Notes: generated by a model not told the origin, from the sequence alone. A stretch of DNA of 35,711 nucleotides from Caballeronia novacaledonica (GCF_900258035.1 NZ_OGTP01000039.1:1-35711); one strand, 5' to 3'; numbered from the stretch's first letter, positions 1-8,807 are shown. Made by a program: numbers and translations.

Positions 1-93
1 CATTGCAAGACCTGCGACATCAAGGACCCGACGCAGAACATCGTGTGGGTCACGCCGGAGGGCGGCGGCGGGCCGAATTATCCGAACATGTAA
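1..93 (+). CDS. Electron transfer flavoprotein-ubiquinone oxidoreductase, C-terminal fragment
   Basis: Only the last 30 codons and the TAA stop lie in the window, read in frame from base 1. The peptide begins HCKTCDIKDPTQNI and ends GGGGPNYPNM, the very conserved tail of ETF-QO. This enzyme passes electrons from the electron transfer flavoprotein to ubiquinone at the membrane. The two cysteines of HCKTC correspond to the last two ligands of its 4Fe-4S cluster; the other ligands are outside the window. A clear terminator follows 16 bases after the stop. Identification rests on a short but highly characteristic peptide. Confidence 0.9.
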   Translation, partial: HCKTCDIKDPTQNIVWVTPEGGGGPNYPNM

Positions 94-109
94 GGTCAGG
101 AAGAACGAA

Positions 110-138
110 GGGCGCCGAAACCGGCGCCCTTTTCTTTT
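110..138 (+). terminator. Rho-independent terminator after the ETF-QO gene
   Basis: A perfect 7-bp stem (GGGCGCC at 110-116, GGCGCCC at 123-129) with a 6-nt loop is followed by a T-rich run. It sits between the plus-strand ETF-QO stop and the convergent end of aroC. On the minus strand there is no matching T-run, so it mainly serves the plus-strand gene. Confidence 0.8.
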
Positions 139-1243
139 ATTTCGACGGAATGTGCGCCGCGATCTTCGGCGTCTCGACCACCACGTCGCCGCATTGCGCG
201 CGATGACGCAGCGCGTGATCCATCAGCACGAGCGCGAGCAGCGCTTCGGCGATCGGCGTGGCGCGAATGCCGACGCAAGGATCATGACGGCCGAAGGTTT
301 CGACGGTCGCGCTCGCGCCTTGCTTGTCGATCGACTGACGCGGCGTGCGAATGCTCGACGTCGGCTTGATCGCGATCGACACGCGGATGTCCTGTCCGCT
401 CGAAATGCCGCCGAGAATGCCGCCCGCGTTGTTGGCGGCGAAGCCCTCGGGCGTCATCTCGTCGCCGTGCTGCGAGCCGCGTTGCGCGACGCTCGCGAAG
501 CCCGCGCCGATCTCGACGGCCTTCACCGCATTGAGGCCCATCATCGCGTGGGCGATGTCGGCGTCGAGCCGGTCGTACAGCGGCTCGCCGAGTCCGACCG
601 GCACGCCCGTCGCGACGATTTCGATGCGCGCGCCGACGGAATCGCCATCGCGCCGCAGCCCGTCCATGTACGTTTCGAGTTGCGGTACGATCTCCGCGTT
701 CGGCGAGAAGAACGGGTTCTCCGGCACATGTTGCCAGTCGACGAACGGAATCTCGATTTCACCCAGCGCGCTCATGCAGCCGCGCGTCTCCAGACCGAAT
801 TTCTCGCGCAACCATTTCTTCGCGACCGCGCCCGCGGCAACCGTCGGCGCAGTCAGGCGCGCCGACGAACGGCCGCCGCCGCGATGGTCGCGCACGCCGT
901 ACTTCTGCCAATAGGTATAGTCCGCGTGACCCGGCCGGAACGTCTCCGCGATATTCCCGTAGTCCTTGCTGCGCTGATCGGTATTGCGGATCAGCAGCGC
1001 GATGGGCGTCCCGGTCGTCACGCCTTCGAACACGCCGGAAAGAATTTCGACCTGATCCGCCTCCTGCCGCTGCGTGACGTGACGCGACGTGCCGGGCCGG
1101 CGGCGATCGAGTTCGATCTGGATGTCGGCTTCCGTGAGCGTCATGCCGGGCGGGCAGCCGTCGATCACGCAGCCGATCGCCGGACCGTGCGACTCGCCGA
1201 AATTCGTGACGGTGAAGAGCGTGCCAAGGGTATTGCCGGACAT
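137..1243 (-). CDS. aroC: Chorismate synthase
   Basis: Product of 368 residues, the normal size for bacterial chorismate synthase. It converts 5-enolpyruvylshikimate-3-phosphate to chorismate using reduced FMN, the last step of the shikimate pathway, in the cytosol. The start MSGNTLGTLFTVTNFGESHG holds the family signature GESHG. Further family blocks are RRRPGTSRHVTQRQEADQVE, where the RPG and the Arg-rich segment bind substrate, and DHRGGGRSSAR. The ATG at 1243 is the natural family start. The upstream gene on the same strand ends 59 bases away, so the two may be co-transcribed. Confidence 0.97.
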   Translation of the reverse strand: MSGNTLGTLFTVTNFGESHGPAIGCVIDGCPPGMTLTEADIQIELDRRRPGTSRHVTQRQEADQVEILSGVFEGVTTGTPIALLIRNTDQRSKDYGNIAETFRPGHADYTYWQKYGVRDHRGGGRSSARLTAPTVAAGAVAKKWLREKFGLETRGCMSALGEIEIPFVDWQHVPENPFFSPNAEIVPQLETYMDGLRRDGDSVGARIEIVATGVPVGLGEPLYDRLDADIAHAMMGLNAVKAVEIGAGFASVAQRGSQHGDEMTPEGFAANNAGGILGGISSGQDIRVSIAIKPTSSIRTPRQSIDKQGASATVETFGRHDPCVGIRATPIAEALLALVLMDHALRHRAQCGDVVVETPKIAAHIPSK

Positions 1244-1302
1244 GAGCGTCGACCTGAAAAAAAGTGTCGGGGGAAACCGCTATTATGCCAGCGCCGCCCC
1301 GC

Positions 1303-3243
1303 TCAGCGCCTTGCGCCGCGCAGCGCGCTCACCACTTCCTGCAGATGCTGCGGCGTCGCGTCTTCCGGCGCGATCGGCTCGCCGACCGCGAGCGTCAGCC
1401 GCGTCATCGCACCGCGCTGGACCGGGCGCGGCCATTGTGCGTCCTCGTGGCGCGAGAACACGCTGCCCCAGAGCCCGCGCAGCGCCATCGGCACGACGGG
1501 CGCCGGATGGCGTCGCAAGATTTCCGAGATGCCGTGCCGGAACGGATTCATCTCGCCCGTGCGCGTGAGTTTGCCTTCGGGAAAAATGCAGACGAGATCG
1601 CCCTCTTGCAGCGCCTGCCCGCATGCGGCGTAGGCACGTTCGAGCATGCCGGCGTCCTCGTGCGCGGGCGCGACCGGAATCGCCTTCAGGTGACGGAACA
1701 TCCAGCCGAGGACCGGCGTGCGAAAGATGCGGTGATCCATCACGAAGCGGATCGGCCGCGGACTTTCGGCCATGATGACGACCGCATCGACGAAACTCAC
1801 GTGGTTGCACACGAGCACGGCCGCGCCATGCGCCGGAATGCGCTCGGCGCCGATGAGCCGGATGCGATAGAACGTGTGCACCAGAATCCACGCGACAAAG
1901 CGCAGCAGAAACTCCGGCACGAGCGAATAGATATAGACCGCGACGACGACATTGAGCAGCGCGGTCGTCAGAAAGAGCCCCGGAATGCCGACGCCGAACG
2001 ACGTCAGCGCGAGCGCCATCAGCGCGGAGACGATCATGAAGAACGAATTCAGGATGTTGTTCGCCGCGATGATGCGCGCCCGGTGCGTCGGCTGGCTGCG
2101 CGCCTGGATCAGCGCATAGAGCGGCACGCTGTAGAAGCCGCCGAACATCGCGAGCAGGAACAGATCGATCAGAATGCGCCAGTGCGGCCACGCCAGCAGG
2201 AATTCGCCGACATTGAGCAGGTGTCCCGCGGGCGCGATGCGATGACTCGCGAAGAAGAGATCGATCGCGAACACGCTGATGCCGACCGAACCGAGCGGCA
2301 CCAGCCCGATTTCGACGCGGCGCTTCGAGAGCCGCTCGCACAAGAGCGATCCCGTTCCGATGCCGATGGAAAACGTCGCGAGAAGAATGGTCACGACATC
2401 GGGATCGGCGGACAGCACGTCCTTCGCGAAATTGAAGAACGACGTGAGAAAGGTCGCCCCGACGAACCACAGCCACGAAATCCCGAGCAGGCTCAGAAAC
2501 ACGGTGCGGTCGGACTTCGCGAGCTTGAGATTGCGCCACGTCTCGGAAACCGGATTCCAGTTGATGCGCAGATCCGGCTGCGACGCCTCCGACTTCGGCA
2601 CGAATGCCGAGGCGACGCGCCCGATGATCGCGAACGCGATGCACGCGATGGCGAGCAGCATCGCGCCATGCTGCGTCGCGCCCGCCGCCGCACCGCCGAT
2701 GATCGTGCCGATCAGGATCGCGACGAACGTGCCCATCTCGACGAGCCCGTTGCCGCCGACGAGCTCGTGCGAATCGAGATGCTGCGGCAGATACGCATAC
2801 TTGACTGGCCCGAACACGGTCGAGTGCACGCCCATCAGAAAGGTGCAGGCATAGAGAAGCGGCGCGCTGTGCAACAGAAAGCCCGCGCCGCCGATCAGCA
2901 TCACGACGATCTCGAAACTCTTCACGAGGCGCGCGAGCACGGCCTTGTCGTATTTGTCGGCGATCTGCCCGGATGTCGCCGAGAACAGCACGAACGGCAC
3001 GATGAAAATCGCGGAAATCAGGAACGCGGCCGTCTTCGGATCGACGCCCGAAAAACGCGCCGCCTGAAACGTCACGAGCGACGTGAAGCCGACCTTGAAG
3101 ATGTTGTCGTTCATCGCGCCGAGGAACTGCGTCCAGAAAAACGGCGCGAAGCGCTGCTCGCGCAGGAGGCTGAACTGGCCTTCGCCTTCGGCGCGGGCGC
3201 GTCGGGAAGTGCGCGACGAAGCGCGCATCGGATTGTCATTCAT
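1303..3243 (-). CDS. MFS transporter fused to a 1-acylglycerol-3-phosphate acyltransferase-like domain
   Basis: Product of 646 residues in two parts. Residues about 30-450 form a hydrophobic MFS-type transporter with the LplT-like N-terminal block FFWTQFLGAMNDNIFKVG. Residues about 465-646 form a PlsC-type acyltransferase with the catalytic NHxxxxD motif (NHVSFVD, residues 480-486) and the FPEGKLTR block (554-561). In related proteins LplT flips lysophospholipid inward and Aas re-acylates it, so a membrane lipid repair role is likely. Many homologous fusions carry a third, AMP-binding domain; here the protein stops after PlsC. The start at 3243 gives MNDNP; the open frame continues upstream, but it overlaps the terminator of the next gene and lacks family similarity. 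The exact start is uncertain. Confidence 0.88.
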   Translation of the reverse strand: MNDNPMRASSRTSRRARAEGEGQFSLLREQRFAPFFWTQFLGAMNDNIFKVGFTSLVTFQAARFSGVDPKTAAFLISAIFIVPFVLFSATSGQIADKYDKAVLARLVKSFEIVVMLIGGAGFLLHSAPLLYACTFLMGVHSTVFGPVKYAYLPQHLDSHELVGGNGLVEMGTFVAILIGTIIGGAAAGATQHGAMLLAIACIAFAIIGRVASAFVPKSEASQPDLRINWNPVSETWRNLKLAKSDRTVFLSLLGISWLWFVGATFLTSFFNFAKDVLSADPDVVTILLATFSIGIGTGSLLCERLSKRRVEIGLVPLGSVGISVFAIDLFFASHRIAPAGHLLNVGEFLLAWPHWRILIDLFLLAMFGGFYSVPLYALIQARSQPTHRARIIAANNILNSFFMIVSALMALALTSFGVGIPGLFLTTALLNVVVAVYIYSLVPEFLLRFVAWILVHTFYRIRLIGAERIPAHGAAVLVCNHVSFVDAVVIMAESPRPIRFVMDHRIFRTPVLGWMFRHLKAIPVAPAHEDAGMLERAYAACGQALQEGDLVCIFPEGKLTRTGEMNPFRHGISEILRRHPAPVVPMALRGLWGSVFSRHEDAQWPRPVQRGAMTRLTLAVGEPIAPEDATPQHLQEVVSALRGARR

Positions 3244-3348
3244 GTCTTGCGTAGTGATTGAGTTCGGCGTTGATGCCGGGCATGCGGCGATCGAATCCGA
3301 ATGAAACGAAGAACGGGCCGAAGGCTGACTTCGCCCTCGGGCCAGACG

Positions 3349-3375
3349 AAAAAAAGCGCGCCATGAGGGCGCGCT
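3349..3375 (-). terminator. Rho-independent terminator after the CBS-domain gene
   Basis: Read on the minus strand, an 8-bp GC-rich stem (AGCGCGCC / GGCGCGCT) with a small loop is followed by seven T residues. It lies 54 bases past the stop of the CBS-domain gene and upstream of the MFS-acyltransferase gene. That gene must therefore have its own promoter between 3244 and 3348. Confidence 0.8.
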
Positions 3376-3428
3376 GCATGTGCTGAACCTTGCGCGAAGC
3401 GCGACGCCTCGCGGCACGATGTCAATGC

Positions 3429-3881
3429 TTAGCGAGCTTCTTCCTGCTGCTCGGGCCAGTCGCGGATATACGCCTTCAGCATGCGATTCTCGAAGCCCTG
3501 CTCTTCCACGACGGCCTTCGCCACATCGTAGAACGAGATGACGCCCATCAACTGACGCTTTTCCATGACGGGCAGATAGCGCACGTGATGTTCGAGCATC
3601 ATGCGGCGCACCTCGTTCACGTCCGTTTCCGGCGTGCACGTGAGCGGATGGTCGTCCATGACCTTGCGGATGGTCGTGGCGCCGACCGAGCCGCTGTTGT
3701 TGTGCAAGGTCAGGATGATCTCGCGGAAGGTCAGCATGCCGACCAGGTCGCCGTACTCCATGACGACGAGCGAGCCGATATCGTGCGCGGCCATTGTGTC
3801 GATCGCGTCGGAGAGCGGCGTATCGGGTGTCACGGTAAAGAGCGTGTTGCCCTTCACTTTCAGAATGTCGCTGACTCGCAT
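3429..3881 (-). CDS. Two-CBS-domain protein
   Basis: Product of 150 residues consisting almost wholly of a CBS pair: the first about residues 8-60 (TPLSDAIDTMAAHDIGSLVV), the second about 75-125 (TDVNEVRRMMLEHHVRYLPV). Such stand-alone CBS pairs bind adenine nucleotides and act as small regulatory modules, but the partner cannot be read from the sequence. The start is placed at the ATG giving MRVSDILK because GAGGAGAC, a good ribosome binding site, lies just upstream. The frame stays open for another 57 codons, but that extension does not look like a CBS protein. It has its own terminator and is divergent from the MetY-like gene. Confidence 0.9.
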   Translation of the reverse strand: MRVSDILKVKGNTLFTVTPDTPLSDAIDTMAAHDIGSLVVMEYGDLVGMLTFREIILTLHNNSGSVGATTIRKVMDDHPLTCTPETDVNEVRRMMLEHHVRYLPVMEKRQLMGVISFYDVAKAVVEEQGFENRMLKAYIRDWPEQQEEAR

Positions 3882-4038
3882 GACTGTCTCCTCGCGAAAT
3901 GCCTGTTCAGATGCCCAAACGGTGATGAATCCATAAATCGATGCTATCGGAAAGGCCCGCAAAAGGAAAGCGAACATCGCCCGCATCAGCCGAACGGACA
4001 AGGCTTTGCGCCTTTTTCGACAAGCGTTCGCCCTAGGT

Positions 4039-4065
4039 TTGGGTGCGCGCATCCGATGTTACGAT
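4039..4065 (+). promoter_or_regulatory. Possible promoter of the MetY-like gene
   Basis: A TTGGGT box and a TACGAT box stand 15 bases apart in the 237-base gap between the divergent CBS and MetY genes. The spacing is short of the optimum, so this is a weak prediction from sequence only. Confidence 0.3.
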
Positions 4066-4118
4066 GATTGACCCTCATTTTCGCCGCCTGCCGGCACCGC
4101 CTCGCGCGCCGGCCGCCT

Positions 4119-5459
4119 ATGATGCCAGCCAACCGTTTCGACACGCTCGCGCTGCACGCGGGCGCCGCGCCCGATCCCGTCACGGGCGCGCGCGCGACGC
4201 CGATTTATCAGACCACGTCGTTCACCTTTCGTGACAGCGATCACGCCGCCGCGCTCTTCAACATGGAGCGTTCGGGGCACGTGTACTCGCGCATCTCGAA
4301 TCCGACCGTCGCGGTGTTCGAGGAACGCGTCGCGGCGCTCGAAGGCGGCGTCGGCGCCATCGGCACGGCAAGCGGCCAGGCCGCGCTGCATCTCGCCATC
4401 GCGACGCTGATGGGCGCGGGCTCGCATATCGTCGCGTCGAGCGCGCTTTACGGCGGCTCGCACAACCTGCTGCATTACACGCTGCGGCGCTTCGGCATCG
4501 AAACGACCTTCGTGCCGCCGCACGATCTTGATGCATGGAGTGCGGCAGCGCGGCCGAACACGCGGCTTTTCTTCGGCGAAACGCTCGGCAATCCCGGCCT
4601 CGACGTGCTCGATATCGCGGGCGTCGCGGAAATCGCGCACGAGCACGCGGCGCCGCTGCTCGTCGATTCCACGTTCACGACGCCTTATTTGCTGCGCCCG
4701 TTCGAGCATGGCGCGGACCTCGTCTATCACTCGGCGACGAAGTTTCTGGGCGGGCACGGGACGACGATCGGCGGCGTGCTCGTCGACGGCGGCACCTTCG
4801 ATTTCACCGCGAGCGGACGCTTCCCGGAATTCACCGAACCCTACGACGGCTTTCACGGCATGGTGTTCGCCGAAGAGAGCACGGTCGCGCCCTTCCTGCT
4901 GCGCGCCCGGCGCGAAGGCTTGCGCGATTTCGGCGCGTGCCTGCATCCGCAAGCCGCATGGCAACTGCTGCAAGGCATCGAGACGTTGCCATTACGCATG
5001 GATCGGCATGTCGCGAATACGCGCAAGGTGATCGAATTTCTGCTGGGTTCGCCGGCGGTGGACGGCGTGGCCTATCCCGAACTGCCGACGCATCGCGATC
5101 ACGCCCTCGCCCAGCGACTGCTGCCGCGCGGCGCGGGCGCGGTGTTCAGCTTCGATCTGAAGGGCGGCGTGCCGGCGGCGCGCAAGTTCATCGAAACGCT
5201 CACGCTGTTCTCGCATCTCGCGAACGTCGGCGATGCGCGCTCGCTCGTGATCCATCCCGCCTCGACGACGCACTTCCGCATGGACGCCGCCGCGCTCGAA
5301 GCCGCGGGCATCGGGCCGGGGCGCATCCGTCTCTCGATCGGACTGGAAGACCCGGACGATCTCATCGACGATCTCAAGCGCGCGCTGAAGGCCGCCCAGA
5401 AAGCCGCCGAAAGCGCTCGGGCCGCCGGTGCCGCCGCGCCGCCCGGGAGCCGCGCATGA
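4119..5459 (+). CDS. metY: O-acetylhomoserine sulfhydrylase family enzyme (MetY-like)
   Basis: Product of 446 residues of the Cys/Met-metabolism PLP enzyme family. It probably makes homocysteine from O-acetylhomoserine and sulfide in the cytosol. Landmarks are PIYQTTSFTF (residues 28-37), FFGETLGNP (151-159), which is typical of MetY rather than of cystathionine gamma-synthase, and SATKFLGGHGT with the PLP lysine at about residue 208. The tail after about residue 425 is alanine-rich and poorly conserved. The start is one of two adjacent ATGs (4119 or 4122); a TTG at 4068 is possible but unlikely. Its TGA overlaps the ATG of the next gene, so the two are translationally coupled. Cystathionine gamma-synthase or O-succinylhomoserine sulfhydrylase activity cannot be excluded. 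Confidence 0.88.
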   Translation: MMPANRFDTLALHAGAAPDPVTGARATPIYQTTSFTFRDSDHAAALFNMERSGHVYSRISNPTVAVFEERVAALEGGVGAIGTASGQAALHLAIATLMGAGSHIVASSALYGGSHNLLHYTLRRFGIETTFVPPHDLDAWSAAARPNTRLFFGETLGNPGLDVLDIAGVAEIAHEHAAPLLVDSTFTTPYLLRPFEHGADLVYHSATKFLGGHGTTIGGVLVDGGTFDFTASGRFPEFTEPYDGFHGMVFAEESTVAPFLLRARREGLRDFGACLHPQAAWQLLQGIETLPLRMDRHVANTRKVIEFLLGSPAVDGVAYPELPTHRDHALAQRLLPRGAGAVFSFDLKGGVPAARKFIETLTLFSHLANVGDARSLVIHPASTTHFRMDAAALEAAGIGPGRIRLSIGLEDPDDLIDDLKRALKAAQKAAESARAAGAAAPPGSRA

Positions 5460-6298
5460 TTCTCGACGTCCACGGCCGCGCCGCCTACGCCTACACCGGC
5501 GGCAAGTCTTTCGACACCGCCCGGCCTGCCGTCGTGTTCATTCACGGCGCCGAGCACGACCACAGCGTGTGGGCGTTGCAGACCCGCTATTTCGCGCATC
5601 ACGGCTTCGGCGTGCTCGCGCTCGATCTCCCGAGTCACGGACGAAGCGAGGGGCCCGCGCTGCCGACCATCGGCGAACTCGCCGACTGGGTCATCGCCGT
5701 GCTCGACGCGGCGAGCGTGCAAACGGCGATCTTCGTCGGCCACAGCATGGGTTCGCTGATCGCGCTCGACATCGCGGGCCGCTATCCCGCGCGCACGGCG
5801 GGCCTCGCCCTGCTCGCGACCGCCGCGCCGATGGCCGTTTCCGACACGCTGCTCGACGCCGCCCGCGAGCACGAGCCCGAGGCGATCGCGATGGTCAATC
5901 AGTGGTCGCATTCCACGATCGCCGCGAAGCCGTCGAGTCCCGCGCCGGGCTTCTGGCTGCACGGCGTGAACCAGCGGCTCATGGAGCGCGTGAGCCTGCG
6001 CGGCGAAGCGCTCCTCTTCCATACCGATTTCAGCGCCTGCAACACCTACGCGGCTGCGCTCGAACGCGCGTCGGCCGTGCGCTGCCCGGTGCATATCGTG
6101 AGCGGCAAGCGCGACATGATGACGCCGCCGCGCGCCGCCCGGCCACTGGTCGATGCATTGAGGAAAGCCGGCGCCGCGGTGCAAACCGTGGAACTCGACG
6201 CCGGACACGCGCTGATGTCCGAGCAGCCCGACGCAACGCTGGACACGCTGTTCGCGTTCGCACTCGGCTGCGTCAAAGCCGAAACGAAGGCCGGCTGA
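5456..6298 (+). CDS. Alpha/beta-fold hydrolase
   Basis: Product of 280 residues with a complete alpha/beta-hydrolase catalytic set. The oxyanion region is VVFIHGAEHDHSVW (about 26-39). The nucleophile elbow is GHSMGS with Ser at about residue 97. The acid is likely the Asp in SGKRDMMTP, and the base the His in DAGHALM near the C-terminus. The substrate cannot be read from the sequence. The ATG overlaps the stop of the MetY-like gene by four bases (ATGA), so the two form an operon, and a link to methionine or sulfur metabolism is possible but unproven. It lacks MetX-specific features, so it should not be taken as a homoserine acetyltransferase. Confidence 0.9.
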   Translation: MILDVHGRAAYAYTGGKSFDTARPAVVFIHGAEHDHSVWALQTRYFAHHGFGVLALDLPSHGRSEGPALPTIGELADWVIAVLDAASVQTAIFVGHSMGSLIALDIAGRYPARTAGLALLATAAPMAVSDTLLDAAREHEPEAIAMVNQWSHSTIAAKPSSPAPGFWLHGVNQRLMERVSLRGEALLFHTDFSACNTYAAALERASAVRCPVHIVSGKRDMMTPPRAARPLVDALRKAGAAVQTVELDAGHALMSEQPDATLDTLFAFALGCVKAETKAG

Positions 6299-6443
6299 AC
6301 GCGCGCGTGCGGCGCACCGCGCAAGCGAGCGGCGGCCGCTTGCACGGCGCGCATCGCAGTCGCAGAATGGTTCTTGCTGGCCAAACGTCAGACAGGCGCA
6401 CACCGCCCGCACGACACCAGCAGGCATCATCAGGGAGGCCGTC

Positions 6444-6764
6444 ATGGCGCACACCGCACACGGTGAACATTTCGCGAATTTCGCCGAGTTCTATCCCTTT
6501 TACCTCGACGAACACCGAAATCTGGTCTCGCGCAGGCTGCATTTCATCGGCTCGCTTGGCGTGATCGGCTGCCTCTCGATGTCGATTGCGACGGGCGACT
6601 GGCTCTGGCTGCCCGCGGCCGTCGTCTGCGGCTACGGTTTCGCGTGGATCGGCCATTTCTTCTTCGAAAAGAATCGCCCCGCGACGTTTCGTCATCCCGT
6701 GTACAGCCTGATGGGCGACTGGGTGATGTTCAAGGACATCTGCGTGGGCAAGATTTCGCTCTGA
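6444..6764 (+). CDS. DUF962 / Mpo1-like membrane protein
   Basis: Product of 106 residues. It starts MAHTAHGEHFANFAEFYPFY, has two hydrophobic stretches (about 34-48 and 51-68), and carries HxxG/GHFFFEKNRPATF and a conserved YSLMGDW segment, all typical of DUF962. The yeast relative Mpo1 is an iron-dependent dioxygenase in fatty-acid alpha-oxidation, but many bacterial members are uncharacterised, so that activity is only suggested. A good ribosome binding site (GGGAGG) stands before the ATG. It converges with the YihY-type gene, whose stop is only 18 bases away. Confidence 0.88.
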   Translation: MAHTAHGEHFANFAEFYPFYLDEHRNLVSRRLHFIGSLGVIGCLSMSIATGDWLWLPAAVVCGYGFAWIGHFFFEKNRPATFRHPVYSLMGDWVMFKDICVGKISL

Positions 6765-6782
6765 CCGGCGTCGGGCGTCCGA

Positions 6783-8096
6783 TCACGCGGGCTGCTCCGG
6801 CATCGACGAGCGCGGTGCCTCGCGCGGCGGCGCGCTCGTGAGCGCGGACACGCGCGCGGCAATCAGCGAGCCGAGCGTGATCTCCAGCTTGTCGTTCGCA
6901 AGCGCGTTCATGAGCGCGGCGCAATCCACCTGCGCCGCGTCCAGTTTCAGTTGATATTCCAGTTCGGCGCGGTCGATCACGAACTGTTCGAACAGCATCG
7001 TCACCGTGATCTGACTCGGATTGGCGATCAGCACATAGCGCGGCAAGCGCGAATCTTCCAGCCGGCCGATCCAGCCGAGCGCGTCGAGCCGGGCGATCAG
7101 GCGTGTCGACGTATCCAGGTCGCAGCGCGCCATGCTGGAAAGCTGCAACGCGGTGTGGCCGGGCTTGCCCTCGTCGCGCGCCTCGACGAGCCGCGCGAGA
7201 ATTTCGAGCGCATCGAGCAGATCGCTGCCCGGAAAATCCCGCCGATGATACTGCCCCGTGCGAATCGCGGGCAGCGCGGACGTGACCATCGCGCCGACGA
7301 GTGCGAACATCCAGCAAAGATAGACCCACAGCAGGAACACCGGCAGCGCGGCGAACGCGCCATAGACGGCGGTGTAGGTCGGAATGCGCCGCACGTAATA
7401 GCCGAAGCCGCGCTTGCCGAGTTCGAAGGCAACGGCCGCGATCAACCCGCCGACGATCGCATCGCGCCATTCCACCTTGCAGTTCGGCATGTACACGTAG
7501 ATGAACGTGAAGGCGAGCGCCGTGAGCGGCAGCGAGATTCCGGTCAGCGCCCACTCGATGATCGGCGGCATCAGGTTGTGCGAACCCGCGAATGCGATCG
7601 AATGCGCGAAGACGTAGGACGAGATGGACAGGCTGCAGCCGAAGAGAATCGGCCCGAGCGTGATGATCGCCCAGTAGACGAGCACGCGCTGCGCGAACGG
7701 CCGCGCCTTCTTCACGCGCCAGATCACGTTGAACGCGGACTCGACCGTCATCATCGTCATGACGGAGGTCACGAACAGGATGATCATGCCGACGGTCGTC
7801 AGCCCCTTCGCCTTCGACGCGAACTGATTCAGATATTTGAAGATCTGGTCGTTGATCTGCGGCGGCATCAGGTGCACCGCGAGAAAATCCTGCAACGACG
7901 CCTGAAACGAGCCGAAGATCGGAAACGCAGTGAAGAGCGCGAAGGCGACGGTGGCGAGCGGCACGAGCGACAGCACGCTCGTGAACGTGAGGCTGCCCGC
8001 CACTTGCGCGACGCGGTCTTCGCCGATGCGCCGCGCGACGAAGCCGGCGAGGCGCTTGACCGCCGCGAGATCGATGGAAACGTGCTGCAAACGCAT
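6783..8096 (-). CDS. YihY/UPF0761 family inner-membrane protein
   Basis: Product of 437 residues. The N-terminal block RIGEDRVAQVAGSLTFTSVLSLVPL is the family signature, followed by about six membrane segments over residues 35-285. The remaining 150 residues are soluble and look like a winged-helix-type domain (for example LARLDALGWIGRLEDSRLPR). The family was once called RNase BN, but that activity belongs to another protein, and its function is unknown. The start MRLQHVS at 8096 is chosen because the wrbA promoter lies just beyond it; the frame stays open further upstream into wrbA, which is a shadow. It is divergent from wrbA. Confidence 0.92.
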   Translation of the reverse strand: MRLQHVSIDLAAVKRLAGFVARRIGEDRVAQVAGSLTFTSVLSLVPLATVAFALFTAFPIFGSFQASLQDFLAVHLMPPQINDQIFKYLNQFASKAKGLTTVGMIILFVTSVMTMMTVESAFNVIWRVKKARPFAQRVLVYWAIITLGPILFGCSLSISSYVFAHSIAFAGSHNLMPPIIEWALTGISLPLTALAFTFIYVYMPNCKVEWRDAIVGGLIAAVAFELGKRGFGYYVRRIPTYTAVYGAFAALPVFLLWVYLCWMFALVGAMVTSALPAIRTGQYHRRDFPGSDLLDALEILARLVEARDEGKPGHTALQLSSMARCDLDTSTRLIARLDALGWIGRLEDSRLPRYVLIANPSQITVTMLFEQFVIDRAELEYQLKLDAAQVDCAALMNALANDKLEITLGSLIAARVSALTSAPPREAPRSSMPEQPA

Positions 8097-8134
8097 TCTC
8101 CCGTCGTGGCGGCCTGCCCGCGCAAAGCCGCGTC

Positions 8135-8164
8135 TCGCCACGAAAATCACCCAATACCTATAAT
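8135..8164 (+). promoter_or_regulatory. Probable wrbA promoter
   Basis: A perfect TATAAT (8159-8164) with TCGCCA (8135-8140) 18 bases upstream lies in the 90-base gap between the divergent yihY-type and wrbA genes. Transcription would begin about 15 bases before the wrbA ATG, giving a very short leader without a clear ribosome binding site. Confidence 0.6.
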
Positions 8165-8186
8165 AGCCGTTCACTAAAAAAGCCTT

Positions 8187-8807
8187 ATGAACGACATCCT
8201 CGTGCTTTACTACAGCCGCCACGGCGCGACCCGCGAGCTTGCGCTCGCCATCGCCCAGGGCGTCGACAGCGTCCCCGGCATGCAGGCGCGCGTGCGCACG
8301 GTGCCGCCGGTGTCCACCGTCTGCGAAGCCACCCGGCCCGACATTCCCGCCGACGGCCCGCCCTACGCCGAGTTGCGCGATCTCGAAGAATGCGCGGGTC
8401 TCGCGCTCGGCTCGCCGACGCGCTTCGGCAACATGGCCGCGCCGCTCAAATACTTCCTCGACGGCACGACGCCGCAGTGGCTTTCCGGCGCACTCGCGGG
8501 CAAGCCGGCGAGCGTTTTCACATCGACCGGCAGCTTGCACGGCGGACAGGAAAGCACCCTGCTCTCGATGATGCTGCCGCTCCTGCACCACGGCATGATG
8601 ATCGTCGGCATTCCGTACACCGAGTCGCGGCTCACCACGACGCAAAGCGGCGGCACGCCCTACGGCGCGTCGCACCACGCGCGCGCGGGCGGCGACGAAA
8701 ATCAGCGCCACGGCATTTCCGCCGACGAGAAAGCGCTCGCCATTGCGCTCGGCGCACGGCTCGCGCGCACCGCGCTCAATCTCGTGCGCGGCGCCCGTTC
8801 GGCATGA
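8187..8807 (+). CDS. wrbA: NAD(P)H:quinone oxidoreductase, WrbA family
   Basis: Product of 206 residues with a flavodoxin fold. The FMN phosphate loop is SRHGATREL (residues about 10-18). The family blocks GSPTRFGNMAAPLKYFLD and STGSLHGGQESTLLSM follow, and YGASHHARAG near the C-terminus is typical of WrbA. It carries out two-electron reduction of quinones with NAD(P)H, protecting against redox cycling, in the cytosol. It overlaps the following DUF2069 gene by four bases (ATGA), so the two are translationally coupled. Confidence 0.94.
   Translation: MNDILVLYYSRHGATRELALAIAQGVDSVPGMQARVRTVPPVSTVCEATRPDIPADGPPYAELRDLEECAGLALGSPTRFGNMAAPLKYFLDGTTPQWLSGALAGKPASVFTSTGSLHGGQESTLLSMMLPLLHHGMMIVGIPYTESRLTTTQSGGTPYGASHHARAGGDENQRHGISADEKALAIALGARLARTALNLVRGARSA

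Noticed and set aside
1264..3261. Long plus-strand open frame of 665 codons opposite the MFS-acyltransferase gene
   Set aside because: It is a shadow of a high-GC coding strand: very rich in Arg, Asp and His, with no recognisable domains, while the opposite strand encodes a clear two-domain protein. Many similar long antisense frames occur over astB, astD, aruF, the NodT gene and others for the same reason.
3882..4118. Possible SAM or SAH riboswitch before the MetY-like gene
   Set aside because: The leader between the predicted promoter and the start is only about 47 bases, and I see no conserved helices or terminator hairpin typical of these elements.
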